Source: Spongiibacter nanhainus (lineage in GTDB: Bacteria > Pseudomonadota > Gammaproteobacteria > Pseudomonadales > Spongiibacteraceae). Taken from it: 64,000 nt of DNA. Made by a program: the position numbers and the translations under genes. The notes under the pieces were generated by a model, which was not told where the DNA came from, searched no databases, and saw only the letters and a program-made list of their open reading frames with translations. Shown piece after piece: positions 44,563-54,716 of this stretch (position 1 is its first letter; each line of letters opens with the position of its first letter). Where the stretch lies: the NCBI RefSeq assembly GCF_016132545.1, contig NZ_CP066167.1, forward strand, positions 2,383,001 through 2,447,000, written 5' to 3'.

Positions 44563-46044
44563 ATGCAAATAACTCTGAAACCGATTACCGATCTGACTGG
44601 CCAGACAGGCGACTGCCTGGCGGTATTTTGCGATAGCGGCCTGCGGGACGCCGCGGTAAAGAAAATCGATACCGCGCTGAATGGCCAGCTTAGCGCACTG
44701 GTTAAAAGCGGCGACTTCCACGGCAAATTGGGTGAGACCCTACTGCTACCGGCCCCGGCGGGCATCAAAGCGAAGCGTCTGCTGCTGGTGGGACGGGGCA
44801 AAGACAGCGCCGTCAGCGCCCAGCAGTTCGACAAACTGATCAATGCCTGCCTGAAAAAACCGGTGACCAGCCTGTGCCGGGACCTGAGCATCGCCTTTAC
44901 CGACCTCACCGTCAGTGATCGGGACGCCTCCTGGCCGCTTCAGCGCGCCGCCCAGCTGATCGAAGTAGCAGGCTATCGCTACACCGCCACGGTCAGCAAG
45001 CCCAAGGCCGCCAGCAGCCTGCGCAAGGTCACGCTGCAGGCCGCTAACACCGCCGCCAACCGCGCCGCTGTGAACACCGGCCGCGGTATCGGTCTCGGGG
45101 TCAACACCGCCCGTGAGCTGGGCAACCTGCCAGGCAATATCTGCACCCCCAGCCACCTGGCCAAAGAGGCCCGCAAACTGGGCCGTCGCTTCGACAACGT
45201 TAAAGTGAGTGTGCTGGAAGAAGCCAAGATGAAACAGTTGGGCATGGGCTCACTGCTGTCCGTCACCGCCGGCACCGATCAACCTGCCAAACTGATCGTC
45301 ATTGAATACCAGGGCGGCAAGAAAACCGACGCGCCACATGTACTGGTGGGCAAAGGCATTACCTTTGATACCGGCGGCATCAGCCTCAAGCCCGGCGCCA
45401 AAATGGACGAGATGAAGTTCGATATGTGCGGCGCGGCCAGCGTTGTCGGCACCCTGGAGGCCTGTGCGGAAATGGGTGCCAAAGTCAATGTGGTAGGCAT
45501 CATCGCCGCCGCCGAGAACATGCCCAGTGGCGGCGCCACCAAACCCGGAGACGTGGTCACCAGCATGTCGGGCCAGACTATTGAAGTACTCAATACCGAC
45601 GCAGAAGGCCGCCTGGTACTCTGTGACGCCCTGACCTATGCGGGCCGCTACAAGCCCGCCTCGGTGATAGATATCGCCACCCTCACCGGCGCCTGTGTGG
45701 TTGCCCTGGGCAAACACGCCATTGGCCTGTACAGCAACCAGGACGACTTCGCCAGCGAGTTAATGGACTGTGGCCAGCGGGCCCAGGATCGCGCCTGGCA
45801 AATGCCGCTGTGGGATGACTACCAACGCCAGCTGGACAGTAACTTTGCCGATATCGCCAATATAGGTGGTCCGGAAGCCGGCAGTATTACCGCCGCCTGC
45901 TTTTTATCGCGATTCTGCAAAGACTATCGCTGGGCCCATTTGGATATCGCCGGCGCCGCCTGGCTCTCCGGCGGGCAAAAAGGGGCCACCGGCCGCCCTG
46001 TCGGCCTGCTCTGCGAATACTTGCTCAGTAAAGCGGGCAAGTAA
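44563..46044 (+). CDS. pepA: leucyl aminopeptidase PepA
   Basis: 493 residues of the M17 family. The C-terminal catalytic domain holds the two-zinc site in VGKGITFDTGGISLKPGAKMDEMKFDMCGA and the signature NTDAEGRLVLCDAL. The N-terminal domain is complete. PepA cleaves N-terminal residues and in some bacteria binds DNA in site-specific recombination and transcription control. First gene of the run pepA-holC-unknown-valS. Confidence 0.96.
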   Translation: MQITLKPITDLTGQTGDCLAVFCDSGLRDAAVKKIDTALNGQLSALVKSGDFHGKLGETLLLPAPAGIKAKRLLLVGRGKDSAVSAQQFDKLINACLKKPVTSLCRDLSIAFTDLTVSDRDASWPLQRAAQLIEVAGYRYTATVSKPKAASSLRKVTLQAANTAANRAAVNTGRGIGLGVNTARELGNLPGNICTPSHLAKEARKLGRRFDNVKVSVLEEAKMKQLGMGSLLSVTAGTDQPAKLIVIEYQGGKKTDAPHVLVGKGITFDTGGISLKPGAKMDEMKFDMCGAASVVGTLEACAEMGAKVNVVGIIAAAENMPSGGATKPGDVVTSMSGQTIEVLNTDAEGRLVLCDALTYAGRYKPASVIDIATLTGACVVALGKHAIGLYSNQDDFASELMDCGQRAQDRAWQMPLWDDYQRQLDSNFADIANIGGPEAGSITAACFLSRFCKDYRWAHLDIAGAAWLSGGQKGATGRPVGLLCEYLLSKAGK

Positions 46045-46049
46045 CAACC

Positions 46050-46472
46050 ATGACTCGGGTGGATTTTTACATCCTCCAGCAGGGCGGCCGGCAGGCCGCC
46101 CTGAACTACGCCTGTCGTCTGGCGGAGAAAGCGTTTTTGAAGGGCCACCGCTGCTATATCTGCGTGGATGAGCCCGATATGACGACAGTGGACGAATTGC
46201 TGTGGCAGTTTCGCGCCGATAGCTTTGTACCCCACGCGCTGGCGGGGCAGGATGATGCTCATATCGCCATCGGCACCGAGCACCACACCGGTGAACACTG
46301 CGACGTGATGATAAACCTGACCACGGCGGTGCCCAGCACCTTCAGCCGCTTTAAACGACTCGCCGAGATCGTCAGTCAGGACGAGCCGTGGTTATCGGCC
46401 TCCCGGGGCCGTTACAGCCACTATCGCCAGGCCGGCTATCCCTTACACAATCACCCTATTGCGGCGGGATGA
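46050..46472 (+). CDS. holC: DNA polymerase III chi subunit HolC
   Basis: 140 residues. VDFYILQQGGRQAALNYACRLAEKAFLKGHRCYICVDEPDMTTVDELLWQFRADSFVPH is the HolC pattern. Chi links the clamp loader to single-strand binding protein. It lies six bases after pepA and shares ATGA with the next gene, a usual pepA-holC-valS neighbourhood. Confidence 0.94.
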   Translation: MTRVDFYILQQGGRQAALNYACRLAEKAFLKGHRCYICVDEPDMTTVDELLWQFRADSFVPHALAGQDDAHIAIGTEHHTGEHCDVMINLTTAVPSTFSRFKRLAEIVSQDEPWLSASRGRYSHYRQAGYPLHNHPIAAG

Positions 46473-46819
46473 CACTGATGACCGACGATTCCCAGCCCCC
46501 ACGTGACAATCGCACTGCGCCACTACTCAGCGAGCTGGAGGCCCTAAAGGATTCTCTGGATCACCCGTCAGATATCGATCCCCAAGCCATCCCGGTTCTG
46601 GACGACATCATCGAGCCATCGCCCCATTTGCAACCCCCAGAAACGGTGCAACGCCAGCGCCCTGGCAGCGAAGAGACGGGTCACGAACGAGAAGTGTTTA
46701 TCCAATCTCTTATCGACGACATGATGCCGGAGCTGGAGGCCGCCCTGCGGCGTCGACTACTGGAGCTGGATAAACCCGAGCTGGAGCGACTCTACCGGCA
46801 AAGTCAGCAAGAGGATTAA
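46469..46819 (+). CDS. conserved hypothetical protein between holC and valS
   Basis: 116 residues from the ATG overlapping the holC stop. It is acidic, with a disordered Pro-rich first half (EALKDSLDHPSDIDPQAIPVLDDIIEPSPHLQPPE) and a helical second half (REVFIQSLIDDMMPELEAALRRRLLELDKPELERLYR). A small gene of this kind occurs at the same place in pseudomonads. Function unknown, possibly tied to the replisome because of its coupling to holC (inference). Confidence 0.75.
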   Translation: MTLMTDDSQPPRDNRTAPLLSELEALKDSLDHPSDIDPQAIPVLDDIIEPSPHLQPPETVQRQRPGSEETGHEREVFIQSLIDDMMPELEAALRRRLLELDKPELERLYRQSQQED

Positions 46820-46942
46820 CGCTGAACTCGGCCGGTGCGAGCAAGCGGAGCCGGCTCTCGAACGCCCACCATCCAAGCGAACAAGGTTGACCAAGCTGCT
46901 GCCGGCGAACTGTTGCAGCTGGGCCGTTACAGGTAGCAATTT

Positions 46943-46972
46943 TTGCTTCACTGAATAAAAAATCAGTATACT
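46943..46972 (+). promoter_or_regulatory. sigma-70-type promoter for valS
   Basis: TTGCTT (46943-46948), an 18-base AT-rich spacer and TATACT (46967-46972), 58 bases upstream of the valS ATG. Confidence 0.65.
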
Positions 46973-47029
46973 TACCGGCTTTTCTCGGCAAAACGCCGCA
47001 TTCCTGCCAGCTCTACTATACGGACGATC

Positions 47030-49900
47030 ATGGACAAAACCTTTCAACCCGGCGACATCGAAAACAAGTGGTACCAGCACTGGGAAAGCCAGGGCTATTT
47101 CGCGCCCCAGGGTAGCGGCATGCCCTACTCCATCATGATTCCGCCGCCTAATGTCACCGGCAGCCTGCATATGGGGCACGCCTTTCAGGACGCCATCATG
47201 GATGCCCTGACCCGCTACCAGCGGATGAAGGGTGCCAATGCCCTGTGGCAGGTCGGCACCGACCACGCCGGTATCGCCACCCAAATGGTAGTGGAGCGCA
47301 AGCTTGCCGCCGAGCACAACCAAAGCCGTCACGATTTGGGCCGCGATGCCTTTATCGATAAGGTCTGGGAATGGAAGGAAGAGTCCGGCGGTACCATCAC
47401 CCGCCAGTTGCGCCGCCTGGGCGCCTCGGTGGACTGGGACCACGAGCGCTTCACCATGGACGACGGCTTTTACAAAGCGGTGCAGGAAGTGTTTGTCCGC
47501 CTGTATGACGATGGCCTGATCTACCGCGGCAAGCGCCTGGTTAACTGGGACCCCAAACTCCACACCGCCATCTCTGATCTGGAGGTGGAAAACAAAGATG
47601 AGAAGGGCCACATGTGGCACTTCCGCTACCCGCTGGCCGACGGCGCCACCACGGCGGACGGCAAGGACTACTTGGTCGTCGCCACCACCCGACCGGAAAC
47701 CATGCTGGGCGATACCGCCGTTGCGGTAAACCCCGCCGACGAGCGCTACCAGTCCCTGGTGGGCAAGTTTGTCGAATTACCTTTGGTGAAGCGCCGCATC
47801 CCCATTGTTGCCGACGACTATGTCGACCGGGAGTTTGGTACCGGCTGCGTCAAGATTACCCCGGCCCACGATTTCAACGACTACGCGGTTGGCCAGCGCC
47901 ACAGCTTGCCGATGATCAATGTGATGGACCAGGACGCCGCCATCCGCGCTGAGGCGGAAGTGTTCAATAGCGACAGCAGCGCCAATACCGACCTGGACGG
48001 CACGCTGCCAGCCAGCTACGCCGGCCTGGATCGCTACGACGCTCGCAAGGCCATCGTCGCCGACCTGGACAGCCAGGGTTTGCTGGAAGCGGTTGAAGAC
48101 CACGGTCTGAAAGTGCCCCGGGGAGACCGCTCCGGATTGGTTATCGAGCCCATGCTTACCGACCAGTGGTTTGTGGCCACTGCCGAGTTAGCCAAGCCCG
48201 CCATTGAGGCGGTGGAAGACGGCCGTATACAGTTTGTCCCCAAACAGTACGAGAACATGTACTTCAGCTGGATGCGGGACCTGCAGGACTGGTGTATTTC
48301 CCGGCAACTGTGGTGGGGCCACCGCATCCCCGCCTGGTATGACGATGCCGGCAATATCTACGTGGCCCGTAGCGAAGACGAGGCCCGGGAAAAGTACCAG
48401 CTCGACGCCACCGTGGCGTTGAAACAGGACGACGACGTGCTGGATACCTGGTTCAGCTCCGGCTTGTGGACCTTTGCCACCCTGGGCTGGCCGGAACAAA
48501 CCGAACGCCTGAAGACCTTCCACCCCACTGACGTTCTGGTCACCGGTTTTGACATCATCTTTTTCTGGGTCGCCCGGATGATTATGATGACCATGTACTT
48601 CATGAAAAACGACGACGGCAGTCCACAAGTCCCCTTCAAGACCGTCTACGTCACCGGCCTGATCCGCGACGAGCAGGGTCAAAAAATGTCCAAGTCCAAG
48701 GGCAATGTCCTCGACCCGCTGGATATGATTGACGGCATCAGCCTCGACGATTTGCTGGCCAAACGCACCGGCAACTTGATGCAGCCGCAGTTGGCAGAGA
48801 AAATCGCCAAGGCGACCCGCAAAACCTTCCCCGAAGGCATCGGCGCCCACGGCACTGACGCCCTGCGCTTTACCCTCTACTCACTGGCCTCCACCGGCCG
48901 GGATATCAACTGGGATATGAAGCGCCTGGAAGGTTACCGCAACTTCTGCAACAAAATCTGGAACGCCGCCCGCTACGTGCTGATGAACACCGAGGGTGAG
49001 GACTGTGGCGTTAACAATGAAGCTGTGGAACTAAGCCTGGCAGACCGCTGGATCATTGCTCGCCTGCAACAAGCCGAAGCCAATGTCGCCAAGGCCATGG
49101 ACAACTACCGCCTCGATCATGCCGCCCAGGAAATCTACGAGTTTATCTGGAACGAATACTGCGACTGGTATTTGGAACTCTCCAAGCCAGTATTGTGGGA
49201 CGACAATGCCTCTGCGGAGGCCAAGCGCGGCACTCGCCGGACCCTGATCCGGGTATTGGAAGCCACACTGCGTCTCGCTCACCCCTTTATGCCCTTCATC
49301 ACCGAAGAAATCTGGCAGCGGGTGGCTCCGATTGCCGGCGTTGTTGGCAGTGAGGCCGCAGCCGATACCATTATGCTGCAAGCCTATCCCCAGGCCGACA
49401 GCCGCGCACAAGACGACGATGCCGTCGCCGACGCCGAGTGGCTTAAGGCCATGATTGTGGCGGTACGCAATATTCGCGGCGAGATGAATGTGCCCCCCGG
49501 CAAGGCGTTGGACGTCACCCTTAAAAATGCCTCTGCGGTCGATCAGCGTCGCCTGACCGACAACCGCGCCTTTCTGACCAAGCTGGCCAAACTGGACACG
49601 GTTAGCGTGTTGGCAGCTGGCGACACGCCCCCGCCCTCGGTCACGCAGCTGGTGGGCGATATGGAGGTGCTGGTCCCCATGGCGGGGCTGGTGGACAAAG
49701 ACGCCGAGCTGGCGCGCCTGGATAAAGAGATTCAAAAGCTGGACAAAGATATCCAGCGTCTGAGCGGTAAGCTTTCCAATCCCGGTTTTACCGACAAGGC
49801 CCCAGCAGCCGTGGTTGAAAAAGAGCGGGACAAGCTCAGCCAACAGCAATCGGCCCTGAGCAAGCTACAGCAGCAGCGCGAAACCATCGCCGCGCTGTAA
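47030..49900 (+). CDS. valS: valyl-tRNA synthetase
   Basis: 956 residues. The class I HIGH motif is HMGH at residues 47-50 ([15 protein letters not shown]) and KMSKS lies in [10 protein letters not shown] near residue 554. An editing domain sits between them and a C-terminal coiled coil ([23 protein letters not shown]) ends the protein, as in all bacterial ValRS. Charges tRNA-Val. It has its own promoter and a strong terminator. Confidence 0.98.
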   Translation: MDKTFQPGDIENKWYQHWESQGYFAPQGSGMPYSIMIPPPNVTGSLHMGHAFQDAIMDALTRYQRMKGANALWQVGTDHAGIATQMVVERKLAAEHNQSRHDLGRDAFIDKVWEWKEESGGTITRQLRRLGASVDWDHERFTMDDGFYKAVQEVFVRLYDDGLIYRGKRLVNWDPKLHTAISDLEVENKDEKGHMWHFRYPLADGATTADGKDYLVVATTRPETMLGDTAVAVNPADERYQSLVGKFVELPLVKRRIPIVADDYVDREFGTGCVKITPAHDFNDYAVGQRHSLPMINVMDQDAAIRAEAEVFNSDSSANTDLDGTLPASYAGLDRYDARKAIVADLDSQGLLEAVEDHGLKVPRGDRSGLVIEPMLTDQWFVATAELAKPAIEAVEDGRIQFVPKQYENMYFSWMRDLQDWCISRQLWWGHRIPAWYDDAGNIYVARSEDEAREKYQLDATVALKQDDDVLDTWFSSGLWTFATLGWPEQTERLKTFHPTDVLVTGFDIIFFWVARMIMMTMYFMKNDDGSPQVPFKTVYVTGLIRDEQGQKMSKSKGNVLDPLDMIDGISLDDLLAKRTGNLMQPQLAEKIAKATRKTFPEGIGAHGTDALRFTLYSLASTGRDINWDMKRLEGYRNFCNKIWNAARYVLMNTEGEDCGVNNEAVELSLADRWIIARLQQAEANVAKAMDNYRLDHAAQEIYEFIWNEYCDWYLELSKPVLWDDNASAEAKRGTRRTLIRVLEATLRLAHPFMPFITEEIWQRVAPIAGVVGSEAAADTIMLQAYPQADSRAQDDDAVADAEWLKAMIVAVRNIRGEMNVPPGKALDVTLKNASAVDQRRLTDNRAFLTKLAKLDTVSVLAAGDTPPPSVTQLVGDMEVLVPMAGLVDKDAELARLDKEIQKLDKDIQRLSGKLSNPGFTDKAPAAVVEKERDKLSQQQSALSKLQQQRETIAAL

Positions 49901-49910
49901 TTGTTTGCGC

Positions 49911-49939
49911 AGCGCGCGGCAGCCCTGCCGCGCGCTTTA
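49911..49939 (+). terminator. intrinsic terminator after valS
   Basis: AGCGCGCGGCAG / CTGCCGCGCGCT form a perfect inverted repeat with only two bases between (effectively an 11-bp stem with a 4-base loop), starting ten bases after the valS stop and followed by TTAA. Only a short T stretch follows, so efficiency may be moderate. Confidence 0.7.
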
Positions 49940-49999
49940 ACCGCTCTCCAGCAGACGCTTAAAGCCTGACTCGATTTCCTTAAAACCGCAGATAAACCA

Positions 50000-50027
50000 T
50001 AGACAAAACCGCTTCAGTCGCTATAGT
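50000..50027 (+). promoter_or_regulatory. promoter for the cold-shock gene
   Basis: TAGACA (50000-50005), a 16-base spacer and TATAGT (50022-50027) place transcription start near 50034, giving a leader of about 250 bases before the csp ATG at 50284. Confidence 0.5.
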
Positions 50028-50283
50028 AATGGCCTAATCGAGGCCATAGAAAGCTGCGTTGTGACTATCCCTCACGACCCAATAATGCTGCGCAGAGCAG
50101 TCAGCGTTACCCGTTTGCCAAAGCGGGCGAGGCATTGTTGGCTGTCCTCCTCCATAGCAAGTCGAAGGCATTACCCCTTTCAATACACCGCGCTTCGCCT
50201 CCCCACCCTGTTTCACCGCAGTAAATTTTTCCACACTTTCCCTTATTACCCCACCACACCGCTATCGCCTTAGAGGAACAGTA
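50028..50283 (+). other. long 5' leader of the cold-shock gene; no other gene
   Basis: About 250 bases between the putative promoter and the ATG (with AGAGGAA at 50272-50278 as ribosome-binding site). No open frame here looks real. A long leader is known for cspA-type genes, where it folds differently in the cold. Confidence 0.5.
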
Positions 50284-50493
50284 ATGAGTGATCGAGTTAC
50301 CGGGACCGTCAAGTGGTTCAATAACGCCAAAGGATTTGGCTTCATCACCCGCAATGAGGGCGACGATGTTTTCGTCCATTTTCGCTCAATACGCGGTGAC
50401 GGCTACAAAACCCTGGACGAGGGACAATTGGTAGAATTTAACTTAGTGGAAGGCCCCAAGGGCTGGCAGGCCGAAGACGTACTGAAAGTCTAG
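50284..50493 (+). CDS. cold-shock domain protein
   Basis: 69 residues, a single cold-shock domain: [17 protein letters not shown] (RNP1 KGFGFI) and [10 protein letters not shown] (RNP2 VFVHF). It binds single-stranded RNA and DNA and melts structures. Compared with CspA it has the longer [16 protein letters not shown] loop seen in CspD-like members. Its partner gene at 53411 carries the same core with a membrane anchor. Confidence 0.95.
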   Translation: MSDRVTGTVKWFNNAKGFGFITRNEGDDVFVHFRSIRGDGYKTLDEGQLVEFNLVEGPKGWQAEDVLKV

Positions 50494-50617
50494 TCAGTCT
50501 ATGCACGACCTGATAACACCTCAGTAAAGTCGTTGGCTTTTACAAGCCAGGTCCTTTGCGATTCCGATGTAAAGATCACGGCGGGTTGCGCAGAGATGTC
50601 AGCGCGGTCCGGCGGAC

Positions 50618-53203
50618 TTAGCTTTGCTTCACGACCCTGGCCAGCGCCGAAGGCAATAGCGGATCGACAAACACCTGTTGCTGAGCGACCACATCCCCTC
50701 CCGTCCCGGCCAGGGGGCGGGGCACCAGACGGATTAGCTCTGCACCGTAACGCTGGCACAACTCGGTCACTTGGCGGCTACTCTCGTCGATCAGCACCTG
50801 TCGTGTCACGCCCTCCTTGCTGAGCCGACCACCGGCTAAATTATTGGCCAGCGCTGTGGCGTCGAGGCAGTATTTGGCCTCAATGCCGTGGAGTCGCAGT
50901 GCGCTCTCCACCTCGCCGCGACGCCGCGGGTTTTCAATCAACACATACAGGGGCGTACCTTCACTATTGGGCGCGGGCAGCTCCCGGGCTTGACTCTCAT
51001 GTAGCGGTACAGCCAATTTAAAACAGGTGGATTCACCGGATGAGCTTTCCAGGGTCACTTCACCCCCCATCAATTCCGCCACCCTTGCCGCCAGCGCCAG
51101 TCCCAGACCGGTACCGGAAAAACGCCGAGCGCGACTTGTATCCGCCTGGAAGAAGGGCTGAAACAACTTCTCACGGATTTCTGTAGACACACCAATACCA
51201 TTGTCCCGGACCCGGCAAACCAAGCGCTCTGACGCCCCCTCCCCATCGCGCTCGGCATCAACCAACAGCTCCACCTGGCCACGGGGCGAAGCATAAACCG
51301 CAAACTTAAAGGCATTGTCTAGCAACTGCCGCAAACTTTGTCGCAGACGCAGGGGGTCCACCGTCGCCTGGGCAGGAACAGAAGGTGTTATAAGCAGACT
51401 GAAGCTCTCGCCATTGCGAGCTGCGGTCATTGCAAAGTCATCCGCCACGCCTTCGATCAGCTCAAGCAGCTGCGTGGGCTGGGGATCGAGTTGAAGTCGA
51501 CCGGATTCCAGCGCTGCATAATCGAGAATATTGTCCATCGTCCCCAGCAAGCTGACAGACGAGCGCTGGATCGTGCTCAACATCATTTTCTGCTCACGAT
51601 CCAAGGGCGTCTTGGCCAACAGCTCAGTCATCCCGACGACCCCGTTCATCGGGGTGCGCACTTCGTGCCCCATCGCCGCAAGGAAGGTGGACTTGGCCCG
51701 ATTGGCCGCCTCGGCACTGGTCACGGCCTCTTCAAGCTGAAGAGTCCGGAGACGAACCTGATCCTCCAGGTTTCGGCACAGGCGGGCATGTTCCCGTTCA
51801 GTCTGACGACGGTCGGTGATATCTGTGTACACACCCACCATAGCCAGAACGCGACCGGAATCATCCCGCTGAACCACAGCGCTGCAAGCGACTTCTTTAC
51901 ACTGCCCCTCTGTGGTATTGAATCGATGCTCAATGGAAAAATCCCGCCCGCGGCTGCGCAGAAAGTTGCGGAATGACTCTGAAACCCGGTCCCGGTCCTT
52001 TGGGTGCACCTGGTCAAAGAATTTACGGGGGGAAACCGTCTCACTATCACCGTCGGTGCCTAACCACTGATGCAACAGTTCATTGCCCCGTACTTCGTCG
52101 CGCAATGCATCCCATTCCCACATCACGCCGGGCACCGCCCGGGTCAACATATCGCAACGGGTCCGGAAGCGATCGCAGCGATGGGCCAATTCGTGCTCAG
52201 TGCTCAGGTCCCTCAACAGCACTAGTAGCGCATCGCCCTCCCTCATTCTGAATCGCCCCGCCTCAATGGACACCGGATGGCTGCGCCCCCAGCTGTCCTC
52301 CAGGTAGAGTTCCATGGGGTCGGGTCGCCGCCCCTCATCGAGATTGCGCAGGTAACGCTTGAATTGCTCCCGGTGCAGCTGGGGCAATAAGCCATCGATA
52401 CGGGTGCCACGCAGCTCGTCAGCTGAGTTAATCAGCCAGTCTGCCAAACTGCGGCTGGCATAGAGGATGCTGCCATCCAGGGACAGCGCCAGCCAATGAC
52501 CCGGCAAATCCGCCAACAATCGCTCGAAGTGAAATTCCAGGTTATCGATATGGGCGGCCTGGTGGCGAATACGACGGGACTGATCCCGTAAAACCAGAAC
52601 AGAAAAAACTAAACCGATCGCTGCCACCGCCGATAACACGTAGTGGGTCACCAACCAGCGCTGTTTGTGGGCGGCACTGGTCAAGGCTTGGCTGGTGACC
52701 AGCCTGTGTCGACTCTCTAGCCCCTGTAGGGCCGCAACGACAATATCCCGGTCGCTGGGCAAGTTGAGGGGGGGAAGAGCAGCATTGTCGCGACCCTGCG
52801 TCCCAATTCTCAAGTACAGTGACAAGAGGTCACTGAGGTCGCTGGTGAATTGCTCCGAAAGCAGTTGCAGGTCGCCATCGAAAAGCAGGCTCTGAGCGCT
52901 GGACAAATGGCGCTGGGTTTCCGTTAGCCCATAGATATCACCGCTGTCCAACGCGTGGTGGACCTGCTCAATGGCCTGCCCTCCGGCCAACAACTGATCG
53001 AGTTTCTGCAACTGCTCGCCCTGGCGCTGAAGCTGCAAAATGTGCTGCTGTTGGCTGTGCAGGGAGTAAGGCGGTAAGGCCACGGTCAACGCGATCATGC
53101 CCAGCACCAGCAGTACGGCTCCCCACCAGGGGCGGAGGCGGCGTGGGGATGGCGCGCCGGGTTCCCGGCTGGACCACACGACCGCCCAGTCGCGAAAAGA
53201 CAT
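50618..53203 (-). CDS. PAS-domain hybrid-like sensor histidine kinase with degenerate receiver
   Basis: 861 residues from the ATG at 53203 (GGAG upstream). Two membrane helices (about 28-47 and 188-206) enclose a coiled periplasmic sensor; then a PAS at 225-340 and a second PAS with PAC at 350-470, a coiled coil, the His513 box FLAAMGHEVRTPMNGVVGM, and a GHKL ATPase (LRQLLDNAFKF, VRDNGIGV, FSGTGLGLALA). The final 105 residues (from about 755) look like a receiver fold that has lost key residues: the Lys near the C terminus reads VFVDPLLP and the Thr strand reads LIRLVPRP, while an Asp remains in QVLIDES. It could act as a dimer or docking module. Convergent with csp, divergent from the membrane-bound csp gene. 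Confidence 0.85.
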   Translation of the reverse strand: MSFRDWAVVWSSREPGAPSPRRLRPWWGAVLLVLGMIALTVALPPYSLHSQQQHILQLQRQGEQLQKLDQLLAGGQAIEQVHHALDSGDIYGLTETQRHLSSAQSLLFDGDLQLLSEQFTSDLSDLLSLYLRIGTQGRDNAALPPLNLPSDRDIVVAALQGLESRHRLVTSQALTSAAHKQRWLVTHYVLSAVAAIGLVFSVLVLRDQSRRIRHQAAHIDNLEFHFERLLADLPGHWLALSLDGSILYASRSLADWLINSADELRGTRIDGLLPQLHREQFKRYLRNLDEGRRPDPMELYLEDSWGRSHPVSIEAGRFRMREGDALLVLLRDLSTEHELAHRCDRFRTRCDMLTRAVPGVMWEWDALRDEVRGNELLHQWLGTDGDSETVSPRKFFDQVHPKDRDRVSESFRNFLRSRGRDFSIEHRFNTTEGQCKEVACSAVVQRDDSGRVLAMVGVYTDITDRRQTEREHARLCRNLEDQVRLRTLQLEEAVTSAEAANRAKSTFLAAMGHEVRTPMNGVVGMTELLAKTPLDREQKMMLSTIQRSSVSLLGTMDNILDYAALESGRLQLDPQPTQLLELIEGVADDFAMTAARNGESFSLLITPSVPAQATVDPLRLRQSLRQLLDNAFKFAVYASPRGQVELLVDAERDGEGASERLVCRVRDNGIGVSTEIREKLFQPFFQADTSRARRFSGTGLGLALAARVAELMGGEVTLESSSGESTCFKLAVPLHESQARELPAPNSEGTPLYVLIENPRRRGEVESALRLHGIEAKYCLDATALANNLAGGRLSKEGVTRQVLIDESSRQVTELCQRYGAELIRLVPRPLAGTGGDVVAQQQVFVDPLLPSALARVVKQS

Positions 53204-53242
53204 TACTGCTCTCCAGGGAAGAAAATACACTACTAAATGCCG

Positions 53243-53272
53243 CTATCATCGTTGATAGATCGGTAAATCAAC
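53243..53272. promoter_or_regulatory. two overlapping dyads between the kinase and the membrane-bound cold-shock gene
   Basis: CTATCA-TCGT-TGATAG at 53243-53258 and GTTGAT-N10-ATCAAC at 53251-53272 overlap in the divergent promoter region. Both are perfect on six bases per arm. Confidence 0.4.
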
Positions 53273-53410
53273 ATTCGTAGTTTCCGTATACACACTGCGG
53301 CAGTGCCCCCGGAGCGACGCGGCGCGCCGCAACTGCTATACTCGCGCCCGCGCTGTGGCCGTTATTGCCACAGATTGAGACAAGCACGGAGAAGATAAGT
53401 CTAGTTACCT

Positions 53411-53818
53411 ATGTTAGTGATTCTAAATTTACTATTTGCCGCCGCTTTGAGCGCCCTGACAATATGGTCTCTTCACGGTTTGGGTTTGGCAGTGCTGCAA
53501 GCTGTCCCCACTGCCATTATTGTCGCGTCGATACTGGCCGCATTAATCGTCAGCCCCCGACTGCCGGGCCTGGCAGCAAGTTTCAGTCGCCAAAAAGAGC
53601 GTGGCACGGTTAAGTGGTTTAATGTCAGTAAAGGCTACGGTTTTATCACCCGCGAGACAGGGGATGACATTTTCGTCCATTTCCGCGCCATCAAAGGTCG
53701 CGGTAAAGGCCGCAAGAGCCTCAATGAAGGCCAGGTTGTGCAATTTGTCATCATCGAGGGCGACAAAGGCCCGCAAGCTGACGAAGTGGTTATTGTGGAG
53801 CAGGCCAAGCAGGCCTAA
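53411..53818 (+). CDS. membrane-anchored cold-shock domain protein
   Basis: 135 residues. Two hydrophobic helices (about residues 2-20 and 28-48) precede a basic linker and a complete cold-shock domain from residue 64: [16 protein letters not shown] (RNP1 KGYGFI) and [10 protein letters not shown] (RNP2 IFVHF). The extra ten residues [11 protein letters not shown] make the loop basic. With an even number of helices the domain should face the cytoplasm, tethering RNA-binding to the inner membrane. The second csp gene of the window, separated from the first by the sensor kinase. Confidence 0.88.
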   Translation: MLVILNLLFAAALSALTIWSLHGLGLAVLQAVPTAIIVASILAALIVSPRLPGLAASFSRQKERGTVKWFNVSKGYGFITRETGDDIFVHFRAIKGRGKGRKSLNEGQVVQFVIIEGDKGPQADEVVIVEQAKQA

Positions 53819-53937
53819 GGGACAGCGGCCGCTGCGCAAAGGTGCTCGGGCCAGGCAATGCGTGTACCACCCATCTACAGCCCATGCCAGCCGCCACGCC
53901 GGTATTCATGCCGGTACTCAGGTTTCTGTTAAGAGCT

Positions 53938-54171
53938 TCAATAATGAGGTGGCTTTTCCTCCGGGGTGGCCGCCCCGCCGGCTGAGGCACCGGATTCCAC
54001 ACTGACCTGCAATTGCTCCACCAGCAAACGCAGCGACTGAATGGTGGTCTCCATTTCCCGGATATACCGATCCTGCTTGGCCACCCGGTCATCCAGCGCG
54101 GTCAACAGGTCCTCCTGGAAAGCGAGCTGAGTTTGCAGATCGATAAGTTGTTGTTCCATGGCCTCTGTCAT
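53938..54171 (-). CDS. slyX: SlyX protein
   Basis: 77 residues: a coiled-coil core (EQQLIDLQTQLAFQEDLLTALDDRVAKQDRYIREMETTIQSLRLLVEQL) and the conserved C-terminal EKPPHY, which ends SlyX proteins. Function unknown. Divergent from yciH. Confidence 0.93.
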   Translation of the reverse strand: MTEAMEQQLIDLQTQLAFQEDLLTALDDRVAKQDRYIREMETTIQSLRLLVEQLQVSVESGASAGGAATPEEKPPHY

Positions 54172-54264
54172 CTCAAGTAACGCGGAGCGTGATTATAACC
54201 GCTACGATGACAATTCTCAGGAGCGGGGCCCAGGCCCTGCTTTGACTAAGGGAGCCTATACACC

Positions 54265-54609
54265 ATGTCACGACTGGTTTACTCCACCGATCAAGGCCGA
54301 TTGTGCCCGGACTGTGGCCAGCCCAAGTCCGATTGCCAATGCAAGCAGATCTCTGAGCCCCCCAGCGGCGATGGGATTGTACGCATTCGCCGCGAAACCA
54401 AAGGCCGCAAAGGCAAAGGCGTTAGCATCGTCAGTGGTCTGCCCCTAAGCGGTGATGAACTGAAACCATTGGCCAAGCGACTCAAGGCCAAACTCAGCAC
54501 TGGCGGCGCAATCAAGGGCACAGATTTGGAGTTTCAAGGCGACCACCGGCAGACATTAAAAGCGCTGCTGGAAGCCGAGGGATTCACGGTCAAACTGGCC
54601 GGCGGTTGA
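54265..54609 (+). CDS. yciH: SUI1/eIF1-like translation factor
   Basis: 114 residues. An N-terminal zinc-ribbon-like CPDCGQPKSDCQC is followed by the SUI1 domain (VRIRRETKGRKGKGVSIVSGLPLSGDELKPLAKRLKAKLSTGGAIKGTDLEFQGDHRQTLKALLEAEG). The bacterial YciH family discriminates start codons and initiator tRNA. Four cysteines in the first domain may bind zinc. Confidence 0.94.
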   Translation: MSRLVYSTDQGRLCPDCGQPKSDCQCKQISEPPSGDGIVRIRRETKGRKGKGVSIVSGLPLSGDELKPLAKRLKAKLSTGGAIKGTDLEFQGDHRQTLKALLEAEGFTVKLAGG

Positions 54610-54716
54610 TCTCACTTAAGCGTTGCCCAGACAAGGCCTACCCCTCACCGATTTGCGCGATGGGCCACCTGCCCCACCCCTGCTAATGTCGCACTTTTTG
54701 CCGGGGGACTCTGCTC

